Shown: piece by piece, positions 1 to 7,747 of the stretch | Position numbering within the stretch: position 1 is the stretch's first letter | Layout of the letters: every line of letters starts with the position of its first letter | From: an uncultured bacterium | Lineage (GTDB): Bacteria > CAIJMQ01 | Direction of reading: 5' to 3' | DNA: 11,345 nucleotides | NCBI GenBank assembly: GCA_903821905.1 | Contig: CAIJMQ010000003.1 | Coordinates: forward strand, 1 to 11,345 | Notes under the pieces: model-generated | Database searches by the model: none | Told to the model about the DNA's origin: nothing | Seen by the model: the letters and a program-made list of their open reading frames with translations, nothing else | Made by a program: the position numbers and the translations under genes

Positions 1-996
1 AAAGAATTGCTCCCATCTTTTAGTTCTTATGAAAAAATTGCTCAAAAATATTTAGCTCTAATTCGTGGTATACAACATCTAAAGGAAGTTATTGCTAAAG
101 CTAAGACTATCCCGCCATCTTTGGGTATTGATATATTACATCTTTTGCCTTCAGAGTTTATATTAGATGGTGTGGAGGGAATTAAAAATCCTCAAGGGCT
201 TTTCGGCAAGGAGCTGAAAGTTAAATTAACATCTGTAATGGGGCTGACAACAGCAATACAAAATGTTATAAGATGTATCAACTTAATAGGATTAGAAGTA
301 GAGCAAGTCATTGTGAATACAGTTGCAACAGGTGACGTAATTCTTTATCCCGAAGAAAAGGATTTAGGCGTAGGGTTGATAGATATAGGTGCGCATTTGG
401 CGAACATAGCTGTTTATAAGGGTGAATGTCCCGTATATTCCTCGACACTTCCTTATGGAGGAGAGAATTTATCCAGAGACATAGCAACTCACTTTCATAT
501 TACATTGAAAGAAGCGGAAAAAATTAAGAAAAGCCACGGGATTTCTTTAAGGTACCTATTAGATGGTAATAAAGAAATATATATAGAAAGGGACGGCAAG
601 GCAGGTTCCAGAAAGATAAGTAGATTGGAGTTAGCTGAAGTAATAGAAGAAAAATGTGAGATGGTTGTTTCTAATATACTTAAAAGGATAGAAAATTTTA
701 TCCCGTTTATGGGTTCAGGCATAGTGCTTATTGGCGGGACTTCAAACCTTCTGGGGCTTAAAGAGATGATAGAAGAGAAGACTGGTTTACCAGTAAGAAT
801 TGGTAAAATAAGAGCAGGATTAATTTCCAACCTGCCGGAAATTGAAACGGATTTATCTACATATGCAACTTCTATAGGGCTTGTTGCTTATGGTCAACGT
901 TTAATAGATAAAGAAGAGAATTTTCCTTGGGAAAGACAGAATATTTACGATAAAACTGTAGGTAAGGTTATTAACTGGATAAAAAATTTCTTTTAA
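1..996 (+). CDS. ftsA: Cell division protein FtsA, 3' part (5' end outside the window)
   Basis: FtsA is the actin-like protein that tethers FtsZ filaments to the inner face of the membrane and recruits the division machinery. The frame is already open at base 1, so roughly the first 80-100 residues of a usual ~400-420 aa protein are missing, including the phosphate-1 motif. Visible family marks are the 1C-type stretch around LLPSEFILDG and GIKNPQGLFG (about bases 145-207), the later core with LPYGGENLSRDIA (about 451-486), the adenosine-side motif LIGGTSNLLGL (about 727-759), YATSIGLVAYG (about 862-894), and a C-terminal amphipathic helix ending VINWIKNFF that fits the membrane-targeting helix. 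The phosphate-2 motif, usually DIGGGTTD, reads DIGAHLAN (382-405), so ATP handling may be altered. It lies directly upstream of ftsZ, the classic order. The identity is sure; the biochemical activity is not. Confidence 0.93.
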   Translation, partial: KELLPSFSSYEKIAQKYLALIRGIQHLKEVIAKAKTIPPSLGIDILHLLPSEFILDGVEGIKNPQGLFGKELKVKLTSVMGLTTAIQNVIRCINLIGLEVEQVIVNTVATGDVILYPEEKDLGVGLIDIGAHLANIAVYKGECPVYSSTLPYGGENLSRDIATHFHITLKEAEKIKKSHGISLRYLLDGNKEIYIERDGKAGSRKISRLELAEVIEEKCEMVVSNILKRIENFIPFMGSGIVLIGGTSNLLGLKEMIEEKTGLPVRIGKIRAGLISNLPEIETDLSTYATSIGLVAYGQRLIDKEENFPWERQNIYDKTVGKVINWIKNFF

Positions 997-1080
997 TCGA
1001 AACAAAGTTTCGATTACCCCGCAGAGTATCGGGAAAATATCCCTTCTGGAAATTTTTCCGATGTTTCACGTTGCGGGGTA
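994..1080. repeat. Nested inverted-repeat (hairpin) element between ftsA and ftsZ
   Basis: Three complementary arms are seen directly. Arm pair A is a perfect 10-bp repeat, 994-1003 with 1007-1016, with a 3-base loop, and it starts on the ftsA stop codon. Arm pair B is a perfect 9-bp repeat, 1015-1023 (TACCCCGCA) with 1072-1080 (TGCGGGGTA). Inside B, arm pair C is 11 bp with one G-U pair, 1028-1038 with 1052-1062. Competing smaller hairpins exist at 1031-1043, at 1048-1059, and between 1074-1077 and 1086-1089. No T-run follows, so this is not a simple intrinsic terminator. It could be a dispersed palindromic repeat (MITE- or REP-like), an mRNA processing or stability element separating ftsA from ftsZ, or a regulatory leader. 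Confidence 0.7.
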
Positions 1081-1102
1081 GAGGTCCCGTGCTAAAGTAT
1101 GG

Positions 1103-1163
1103 AGAGATTACATTAACTATAGATTACACAGATTATTTATTGTTGATATAATCTCTGTAATCA
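1103..1163. promoter_or_regulatory. Cluster of AGATTACA direct and inverted half-sites around the ftsZ promoter
   Basis: AGATTACA occurs at 1105-1112 and 1121-1128, and a shorter AGATTA at 1130-1135. The reverse complement TGTAATC lies at 1156-1162, and AGAGATTA at 1103-1110 pairs with TAATCTCT at 1149-1156. The second copy covers the proposed -35 box and the inverted copy overlaps the -10 box. This is the layout of an operator for a dimeric regulator. In AT-rich spacer DNA, chance or a decayed repeat is also possible. No regulator is identified. Confidence 0.4.
1123..1152 (+). promoter_or_regulatory. Candidate sigma-70-type promoter for ftsZ
   Basis: A perfect -10 box TATAAT lies at 1147-1152. 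An 18-base spacer separates it from ATTACA at 1123-1128, which matches TTGACA at four of six positions. Transcription would begin near 1159, giving a leader of about 19 bases before the ftsZ ATG. That leader is almost pure A/T and contains no Shine-Dalgarno sequence. The -10 is strong and the -35 is weak. Confidence 0.5.
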
Positions 1164-1177
1164 TTATTAATTAATAA

Positions 1178-2218
1178 ATGTTTAAACTAGATAATAAATC
1201 AAATAATAAATCCGCTTTGAACGTTAAAGTTATTGGCGTTGGCGGTGCAGGAGGTAATATTGTCAATTTGGCTGTGAAAGATAATTTCTTGGGTGTTGAA
1301 TTCATTAATATCAATACGGATTCTCAAGCACTGAAGGTTTCTCCTGCCCCCGTAAAAGTAGAATTAGGTATATATACTACTAAAGGCGAGGGTGCCGGCG
1401 GCGATTTAGATACAGCAAGAAGAGCTTGTGAAGAACAAAGGGAAGAAATTGTTCAAGTATTAAAAGGCGCTCACCTCGTATTCATTACAGCAGGCATGGG
1501 TGGTGGTACAGGTACTGGAGCAGCACCTGTTATTGCAGAAATTGCGCACAGTTTGGGAATAATGACAATAGCAGTTGTTGTGCTTCCTTTTTCTTTTGAA
1601 GGGAAGAGGAAAAGGATTAAAGCCCTAAGAGGCAAAGAAGAATTGAAAATGAGTGTCGATACTCTTATTGCAATAGAGAACGATAAATTATTTGCGAATT
1701 TAGTTGGAAATACTCCCCTTACGGAAAGTTTCGAAAAAGCGAACTATATTTTGGTAGAACTTATAGAAAGCCTTTCGTCTTTATTAATAAATCCGGGTAT
1801 TGTAAATATGGATATGGCCGCATTCAGAAAAGTTATAGAAGGAGGCAGAGAAGTTATTTTGGGTATTGGTGAAGGTGAAGGCGAAAATAGAGTTATATCT
1901 GCTGTTGACGGAGCGGTCAATTCGCAATGGCTTGAGAAAAACAGTTTCAAAAAACTTAAAAGAGTATTAATCAGTGTTATGGGTGGAGAAGATTTAAACT
2001 TTAAAGAAGCCAGCCAAATTGTAGAAATGATTTATCATAGGGTTCATCCCGAAGCATACATTACATTTGGGGCTTTTTCTTTACCAAGATATAATAACAA
2101 ACTCAAAGTAATTGTTATAGGTGATACGGCTGCGGTTGAATCTATGGAAGACTTTAAAGATACAACCATTTCACCAACAAAGAAAAGTGAAGGAGGCCCT
2201 TTCCTATGGAAAGAATGA
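1178..2218 (+). CDS. ftsZ: Cell division protein FtsZ, divergent in the T7 synergy loop
   Basis: FtsZ is the tubulin-like GTPase that polymerises into the cytoplasmic Z-ring. The 346-residue protein has the N-terminal [11 protein letters not shown] (20-30), NTDSQAL (46-52), the tubulin signature [10 protein letters not shown] (106-115), a switch region around FEGKRKR (140-146), [13 protein letters not shown] (160-172), GENR (235-238) and a terminal GPFLWKE resembling the conserved C-terminal peptide that binds FtsA. Two departures stand out. The T7 loop, normally NxDFAD, reads NMDMAA (210-215), so the residue matching E. coli D212 is alanine. The T3 loop reads [11 protein letters not shown], without the usual proline. 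The linker before the terminal peptide is only about 20 residues, so the protein is short. The ATG at 1178 is the only start that keeps the GTPase fold intact, but it has no Shine-Dalgarno sequence. GTP binding looks intact; fast hydrolysis is doubtful. Confidence 0.96.
   Translation: MFKLDNKSNNKSALNVKVIGVGGAGGNIVNLAVKDNFLGVEFININTDSQALKVSPAPVKVELGIYTTKGEGAGGDLDTARRACEEQREEIVQVLKGAHLVFITAGMGGGTGTGAAPVIAEIAHSLGIMTIAVVVLPFSFEGKRKRIKALRGKEELKMSVDTLIAIENDKLFANLVGNTPLTESFEKANYILVELIESLSSLLINPGIVNMDMAAFRKVIEGGREVILGIGEGEGENRVISAVDGAVNSQWLEKNSFKKLKRVLISVMGGEDLNFKEASQIVEMIYHRVHPEAYITFGAFSLPRYNNKLKVIVIGDTAAVESMEDFKDTTISPTKKSEGGPFLWKE
2191..2196 (+). promoter_or_regulatory. Ribosome binding site of glyA, inside ftsZ
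   Basis: A perfect AGGAGG sits 9 bases before the ATG at 2206 and favours that start over the in-frame ATG at 2215. The same bases encode the glycines of the FtsZ C-terminal peptide, so one stretch serves both protein function and glyA translation initiation. Confidence 0.8.
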
Positions 2219-3453
2219 ATTACAAAGACATAAAAAAAGTTGACCCCGAGGTTTGGAAATGGATTAAAGAAGAAACAAAGCGGGAAAGAGAAACTATAAA
2301 CTTAATAGCATCGGAAAATTTTGCTCCTTTTTCCGTGCTTTCCGCGCAAGGTTCTGTTCTTACAAATAAATATGCTGAAGGATATTCTTTTGCTCGGTAT
2401 TATGGTGGTTGCCAGTTTATCGACCAGATAGAAAAGTTAGCTATCGAAAGGACAAAGGCGTTATTTAACTGCGAACACGCCAATGTTCAACCTCATTCAG
2501 GTTCCCAAGCCAATATGGCGGTTTATTATTCCTCTCTTAAACTAGGAGACGCAATTTTATTTATGGATTTACGTGCCGGCGGTCATCTTACCCATGGCAG
2601 TAGTGTAAATTTTTCCGGGAAATTCTTTAAACCCTATTTTTATGGAGTAGATAAAAAAACAGAAACAATTGATTTTAATGTAGTCGAAGACTTGGCAAAG
2701 AAACATAAACCCAAATTGATTGTGTGTGGTTATACCGCATATCCCAGGAAAGTAGATTTTAAAACTTTTTCTGAAATTGCATCAAGGACAGGAGCATATC
2801 TTATGGCTGATATTGCGCATATAGCAGGATTGGTTGCTGCGGGACTTCATCCTTCACCGCATCCCTTTACCGATTTTACTACAACAACAACCCATAAAAC
2901 ATTAAGGGGCCCCCGCGGAGGAATAGTAATGTGTAAGGATGAATTTGCCAAACAGATAGATTCTACTGTTTTCCCCGGGATTCAAGGCGGACCTCTTATG
3001 CACGTTATTGCCGCAAAAGCGATTGCTCTTCATTTAGCTTCTACAAACGAGTTCAAAGAATATCAGAAAAAAGTTCTTGCCAATGCCAAAATATTGGCTA
3101 ACTCACTTAAAAAATTAGGTTACAGGTTAGTATCCGGAGGGACAGATACACATCTCGTATTGGTAGATTTAAAACCCCAGGGCATAACCGGTAAAGAAGC
3201 TGTAGAAATATTAAAAAGAGCTAATATATGCGTGAATAAGAATACTATTCCTTTTGATCCACTATCTGCGAGGTTAACCTCAGGAATAAGATTGGGAACT
3301 CCTTCTGTTACTACTCAAGGTATGGGCGGGAAAGAAATTGAACTTATTGTTTCCTTCATTCATCGTGCATTAACAAACAGAAATGACGACAAGAAACTCA
3401 AGCTAATCCGAGAAGAAGTAAAAACTCTATGCAAGAAGTTCCCACCATATTAA
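2206..3453 (+). CDS. glyA: Serine hydroxymethyltransferase
   Basis: GlyA is the PLP enzyme of the cytoplasm that converts serine and tetrahydrofolate to glycine and 5,10-methylene-THF, the main source of one-carbon units. At 415 residues it has the usual length. Visible marks are NLIASENF (32-39), NKYAEGY (54-60), RYYGG (64-68), HSGSQAN (97-103) for cofactor phosphate, GGHLTHG (125-131) with the PLP-stacking histidine, the DIAHIAG stretch (202-208), and [14 protein letters not shown] (226-239), where K231 is the Schiff-base lysine. The loop between EGY and RYYGG is SFA instead of the common PG(K/R), and the residue before GGH is alanine instead of histidine; the core catalytic residues remain. 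The gene overlaps ftsZ by 13 bp and is probably translationally coupled to it. Its product supplies methylene-THF, a cofactor of the MnmE reaction encoded later in the window. Confidence 0.97.
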   Translation: MERMNYKDIKKVDPEVWKWIKEETKRERETINLIASENFAPFSVLSAQGSVLTNKYAEGYSFARYYGGCQFIDQIEKLAIERTKALFNCEHANVQPHSGSQANMAVYYSSLKLGDAILFMDLRAGGHLTHGSSVNFSGKFFKPYFYGVDKKTETIDFNVVEDLAKKHKPKLIVCGYTAYPRKVDFKTFSEIASRTGAYLMADIAHIAGLVAAGLHPSPHPFTDFTTTTTHKTLRGPRGGIVMCKDEFAKQIDSTVFPGIQGGPLMHVIAAKAIALHLASTNEFKEYQKKVLANAKILANSLKKLGYRLVSGGTDTHLVLVDLKPQGITGKEAVEILKRANICVNKNTIPFDPLSARLTSGIRLGTPSVTTQGMGGKEIELIVSFIHRALTNRNDDKKLKLIREEVKTLCKKFPPY

Positions 3454-3472
3454 AGATAAACCATAGACAAAA

Positions 3473-3503
3473 AACTATCGGGCCCAATAGTTAATCTTTT
3501 CTT
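3473..3503 (+). terminator. Candidate intrinsic terminator after glyA
   Basis: The arms AACTAT (3473-3478) and ATAGTT (3487-3492) are exact inverse complements around CGGGCCCA, and a pyrimidine-rich stretch AATCTTTTCTT follows at 3493-3503. The stem is short and AT-rich and the T-run is interrupted, so the terminator would be weak. Its place, 20 bases after glyA and before a new transcription unit, supports it. Confidence 0.4.
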
Positions 3504-3533
3504 GAGTTCTTTCATTGGATAAAATCAAGAGGA

Positions 3534-3566
3534 TTGAACTAAATCACATCTTTCTGCGTCTATACT
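3534..3566 (+). promoter_or_regulatory. Candidate ECF-type promoter for the sigma factor gene
   Basis: GAACT at 3536-3540 is followed by a 16-base spacer and CGTC at 3557-3560, then TATACT (3561-3566). AAC plus CGTC at this distance is the general form of promoters read by ECF sigma factors, which commonly activate their own operon. A start near 3568 would give a leader of about 25 bases holding the ribosome binding site. As a sigma-70 site (TTGAAC at 3534, TATACT at 3561) the 21-base spacer would be too long. The assignment rests on pattern and position only. The rest of the 3454-3592 spacer shows nothing else clear. Confidence 0.42.
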
Positions 3567-3577
3567 AATGAAACATT

Positions 3578-3583
3578 AAGGAG
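3578..3583 (+). promoter_or_regulatory. Ribosome binding site deciding a TTG start
   Basis: AAGGAG lies 9 bases before the TTG at 3593. No in-frame ATG is placed to replace it without losing the N-terminal helix of region 2, so the TTG start is favoured. Confidence 0.7.
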
Positions 3584-3592
3584 AATTGATAG

Positions 3593-4150
3593 TTGATAAC
3601 TAACAAAGAGTCTATTTACTACGAACTTCTAATCTTACGCTGTCGGCGCGGAGAAAAAAACGCACTGGAAGAATTGATCCATAACTGGGAAAGACGTCTT
3701 TTCTATTATGTGCGTAGACTTGTAGATAATGAGCAAGATGCCTGGGATATTCTTCAAGAGATGTGGTTAAAAGTCATTCAAGGTATAAAATTATTGCGTA
3801 AACCTCATAGTTTGCCAGCATGGTTATATAGAATTGCTCGAAATACAGCTATAAGTCACTTGAGATCTCAACATTCAAAACTCGTTTTGATTAACGAGAA
3901 TGAAAACACTTCCTATGTTGAGGAGAACGACGAAAATTTTCGTTTTGAAGATGCGGAGCAGGTTCACTACGGACTAAGCCGGATATCCTTACCCCATAGG
4001 GAAGTTTTAACACTCTACTTTCTACAAGATCTTTCTTTGGAAGAAATTGCAGATGTTTTAGATGTTCCTTTGGGAACAATAAAATCACGACTCCATTATG
4101 CTAAAAGTGCTCTTCGAGCTGTATTAGAGAAGGAGGAACGAAATGAATAA
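3593..4150 (+). CDS. ECF-family RNA polymerase sigma factor
   Basis: The 185-residue protein has only the two sigma regions that define the extracytoplasmic-function group. Region 2 (about 20-92) includes EQDAWDILQEMWLKV (47-61) and LPAWLYRIARNTAISHLR (74-91), which bind core polymerase and the -10 element. Region 4 (about 126-178) includes LSLEEIADVLDVPLGTIKSR (147-166), the helix-turn-helix that reads the -35. The two are joined by an acidic linker rich in E, D and N (about 100-122). No region 1 or 3 is present. The start is TTG with a good Shine-Dalgarno sequence. The last 8 bases overlap the next gene, the usual arrangement of a sigma factor and its regulator, and an ECF-like promoter in front suggests autoregulation. 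The signal and regulon cannot be read from this window. I do not assign it to a named ECF group. Confidence 0.93.
   Translation: MITNKESIYYELLILRCRRGEKNALEELIHNWERRLFYYVRRLVDNEQDAWDILQEMWLKVIQGIKLLRKPHSLPAWLYRIARNTAISHLRSQHSKLVLINENENTSYVEENDENFRFEDAEQVHYGLSRISLPHREVLTLYFLQDLSLEEIADVLDVPLGTIKSRLHYAKSALRAVLEKEERNE
4131..4136 (+). promoter_or_regulatory. Ribosome binding site of the membrane partner gene
   Basis: AGGAGG within the 3' end of the sigma gene is 6 bases before the ATG at 4143. A strong site combined with an 8-bp gene overlap implies coupled translation of sigma factor and partner. Confidence 0.75.
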
Positions 4151-4724
4151 TAAATCTAACCAATCTTTCTGTGACCAACTGTTAGAAAAAGAACAATTAA
4201 ATCCATCTTATAAAGAAAAATATGAAAAGGAGGTAAAAGCAATGATTGAACATAAACTTACAGGTATAAAAAAATTGTCACATATAATAGCACTAATTAT
4301 GAGTTTGGGATTCGTTATTCTTTTTGGTACTTTAGCTGTGGTTGTACCCAAAGAGCTCCCAATATTAGCTCGTTTGGGTTTCGTGGTTGGTGCTATATTC
4401 GGTTTAATTTGGGTTGTAATCTTAATACGTATTCTTAAGAAAGGTGTCCTCAACTTAAAAACTGATTCTAAGTTTATGGCAGGTATAACTTGGGTTTTCG
4501 TTGTAATCATGATGACATTGTTCTTACTCATTGGAGGAAAAAATCCTAATTCTGTTGCGTCAGTTTTCATGGTTGTTTATGGAATTGTATTCCTGATTGG
4601 AGCAGCAGCAGGTTTAATAAACACCGTTATACAACAGTCCGAACTTAACACCCGTGAAAAACTTCTTGAAATTGAATACCATCTTGCTGAAATTTCTGAG
4701 CAACTAAAAAAGAAACAAGTTTAA
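4143..4724 (+). CDS. Four-helix membrane protein, putative regulator (anti-sigma) of the ECF sigma factor
   Basis: This is a 193-residue protein of unnamed function. A charged cytoplasmic-looking N-terminus (1-45, with FCDQLLEKEQLNPSYKEKY) is followed by four hydrophobic segments at about 47-68, 77-97, 113-131 and 138-160. A charged helix follows (about 166-191, EKLLEIEYHLAEISEQLKKK) that could form a coiled coil. Both ends would lie on the same side of the membrane. Its overlap with the sigma gene and the strong ribosome binding site make an anti-sigma role likely, because such partners are usually co-translated. It does not show the HxxxCxxC zinc anti-sigma motif; only one cysteine is present in the N-terminal part. 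Similar membrane proteins next to ECF genes are known to me from Planctomycetes-like genomes, but that is memory, not a search. It could instead be a sensor or an effector controlled by the sigma factor. Confidence 0.72.
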   Translation: MNNKSNQSFCDQLLEKEQLNPSYKEKYEKEVKAMIEHKLTGIKKLSHIIALIMSLGFVILFGTLAVVVPKELPILARLGFVVGAIFGLIWVVILIRILKKGVLNLKTDSKFMAGITWVFVVIMMTLFLLIGGKNPNSVASVFMVVYGIVFLIGAAAGLINTVIQQSELNTREKLLEIEYHLAEISEQLKKKQV

Positions 4725-4755
4725 ATTAACTACCAACATATTCCAGGATTGTTTC

Positions 4756-4784
4756 TTGTATCCCTTCTTTTACTCGTTTATAAT
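4756..4784 (+). promoter_or_regulatory. Candidate promoter of the tgt-yajC-secDF operon
   Basis: A perfect TATAAT (4779-4784) is preceded, after exactly 17 bases, by TTGTAT (4756-4761), which keeps the TTG of the -35 consensus. Transcription would start near 4791, leaving only about 8 bases before the tgt ATG, with no Shine-Dalgarno sequence. This fits a nearly leaderless mRNA. Confidence 0.5.
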
Positions 4785-4786
4785 GA

Positions 4787-5929
<1,143 letters not shown>

Positions 5930-5930
5930 A

Positions 5931-6248
5931 ATGGATATGGCATATGCAATGGCTTCAAATGGTGGTGCTACAGGCAGTACGGGAGCATGGGGCAGTATAG
6001 GCGCATTCCTCCCCTTTATACTTATCTTTGTAGTATTTTATTTTCTTATTATTATGCCTCAGCGTAAACAAACCCAAGAGCACAAAAAGATGTTGGACGC
6101 GCTCAAAAGAGGAGATAAAATAATCACAAATGGCGGTATATACGGCAGGGTAGTTGATATTAAAGAAAACAAATTAATTATTGAAATTTCAAAGGGAGTA
6201 GAAATAGATATCTTAAAAGGTGCTGTTGCCAATAAAGTTAAAGAATAA
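5931..6248 (+). CDS. yajC: Sec translocon accessory protein YajC
   Basis: YajC is a small single-pass inner-membrane protein that joins SecD and SecF in the accessory complex of SecYEG. The 105 residues begin with a short Gly/Ser/Ala-rich outer segment, then one membrane span (about 28-45, FLPFILIFVVFYFLII), the signature MPQRKQTQEHKKM, and a cytoplasmic domain with LKRGDKIITNGGIYGRVVDI and a final KGAVANKVKE. I chose the ATG at 5931, which has AAGGGGG 8 bases upstream (5916-5922). A TTG at 5913 in the same frame would add six residues overlapping tgt and has no comparable ribosome binding site. It sits between tgt and secD, its standard place. Confidence 0.96.
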   Translation: MDMAYAMASNGGATGSTGAWGSIGAFLPFILIFVVFYFLIIMPQRKQTQEHKKMLDALKRGDKIITNGGIYGRVVDIKENKLIIEISKGVEIDILKGAVANKVKE

Positions 6249-6260
6249 AAGTAAAAAGAA

Positions 6261-7730
6261 ATGAATACAAGAAGTCTAACCTATCGGCTTATATTAGTAA
6301 TTATTGTTTCCGGTCTTGCTTTGTGGGCTTTATATCCATCTCTAAAACAGATAAAAAGTGGGAAACCCGCAATCAACAGAGGGCTAGACCTGCAGGGCGG
6401 AATGCTTATAACCTTGGGGGCGGAGCTAGATAAAATTCCTCTAATGAATATGACGGAAGATGGATTGAAAGCAAATACACCGGAAGAATTACAGGCTATA
6501 TGCGAGCAACTGCAGTTAGATTATAAGAATAAAAGCAAAGAAAAAATAATCCAAGATATTCTTCAATTGCAGGGAAATAGAAGAAAAGAATCCGTTGACC
6601 GAGTTTTAGAGATTATAAAGAACAGAATAGATGAATTCGGAGTTACAGAACCGCAGATACAAAGACAAGGGGCAGACCAAATTGTTGTTCAGCTTCCGGG
6701 AGTTGTGGATACCGAAAAAGCTCTGGAAGTTGTCAGTAAGGTTGCACATTTAGAGTTTAAGCTGGTTGAATCTGATCCCAATAAGATAGCCAGAGCAGAG
6801 AAAGGACAAATTCCGCCGGGTTATGAACTTAAATATCTGACGAATGAGAGTAACGGAAAGGAAAAAACAGAACCTCTTTTACTTCATAAAGAAGCATCTC
6901 TTACGGGTGAACATCTTAAAAACGCATATGTTGGTTATGGTCAATTAGGTAGTCCAGAAGTGCATTTGCAATTCGACGATTTCGGAGCAAGATTATTTTC
7001 ACGATTGACAGGTGAACATGTAAATGAAAGATTGGCTATTGTTCTTGATGGTAATGTTCATTCTGCTCCTAATATAAGGGAGAGAATTCCAACTGGTAGC
7101 GCAAGTATTAGTGGTAGTTTCACTATAGAAGAAGCAAGCACTTTATCTTCAATCTTACGAGCAGGTGCATTGCCTGTCCCTGTAACGGTTCTATCAATAA
7201 TGAAAGTAGGTCCAACACTCGGTGAAGATTCCATTAGGCAGGGGTTAAGAGCAGCTTTAGTAGGTAGTATATTGGTAGTTATATTTATGGCTGCCTATTA
7301 TGCTTTTTCTGGAATGATTGCCAATTTTGCTATTGCTCTTTGTATGCTTTTAGTAATGGGAGCTTTAGCAGCTTTCCATGCAACGTTAACTTTACCGGGA
7401 ATTGGAGGATTGGCTCTGACTGTCGGTATGGGTGTTGATGCCAATGTACTTATTTTTGAAAGAATCAGGGAAGAATTGGCTAAGAATAAGACACTGAGGG
7501 CAGCAGTAGAAGCCGGTTATCATCGTGCTTTTCCGTCTATTGCTGATTCCAACATTACAACTCTTATTGCAGCTGTAATCCTGTTTTATTTTGGAACTGG
7601 ACCCATTAAAGGTTTCGCAGTTGTTCTATCTATCGGAATATTGGCAAGTATGTTTACCGGTTTAATAGTTACCAAATTGATTTTTGATTATTTAATATAT
7701 GTGAGGAAAATTGAAAGATTGAGTATATAA
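6261..7730 (+). CDS. secD: Protein translocase subunit SecD
   Basis: SecD, with SecF, uses the proton gradient to pull exported proteins forward and release them on the outer side of the membrane. The 489-residue protein has a first span (about 8-26), the entry to the periplasmic P1 domain NRGLDLQGGM (39-48), then NRIDEFGVTEPQIQRQG (121-137), LAIVLDGNVHSAP (258-270) and VGPTLGEDSI (316-325). Five more spans fill about 329-478. TM4 holds VGMGVDANVLIFERIREE (388-405), with D393 at the position of the aspartate needed for proton movement (E. coli D519). Between GLDLQGG and the NRIDEFG core there are about 30 more residues than I expect in short SecD proteins. They include ELQAICEQLQL and EKIIQDILQL (about 76-103), which resemble a small Rho_N/SAP-type helical unit. 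The ATG at 6261 is 12 bases after yajC with only a weak purine-rich site. Confidence 0.97.
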   Translation: MNTRSLTYRLILVIIVSGLALWALYPSLKQIKSGKPAINRGLDLQGGMLITLGAELDKIPLMNMTEDGLKANTPEELQAICEQLQLDYKNKSKEKIIQDILQLQGNRRKESVDRVLEIIKNRIDEFGVTEPQIQRQGADQIVVQLPGVVDTEKALEVVSKVAHLEFKLVESDPNKIARAEKGQIPPGYELKYLTNESNGKEKTEPLLLHKEASLTGEHLKNAYVGYGQLGSPEVHLQFDDFGARLFSRLTGEHVNERLAIVLDGNVHSAPNIRERIPTGSASISGSFTIEEASTLSSILRAGALPVPVTVLSIMKVGPTLGEDSIRQGLRAALVGSILVVIFMAAYYAFSGMIANFAIALCMLLVMGALAAFHATLTLPGIGGLALTVGMGVDANVLIFERIREELAKNKTLRAAVEAGYHRAFPSIADSNITTLIAAVILFYFGTGPIKGFAVVLSIGILASMFTGLIVTKLIFDYLIYVRKIERLSI

Positions 7731-7747
7731 GAAAAGAGTAAAAAATT

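Noticed and set aside
994-1016. The 10-bp hairpin at the ftsA stop as an intrinsic terminator
   Set aside because: It is followed by CCCCGC, not by a T-run, so it does not fit the intrinsic terminator pattern on the plus strand.
1103-1163. The repeated AGATTACA units as a CRISPR-like array
   Set aside because: Units are only 6-8 bases with short irregular spacing and inverted copies; no array structure or cas gene is present.
4208-4570. Antisense open frame across the membrane partner gene
   Set aside because: It has no start context or domain and mirrors the hydrophobic codons of the sense gene, which is supported by AGGAGG and the overlap with the sigma gene.
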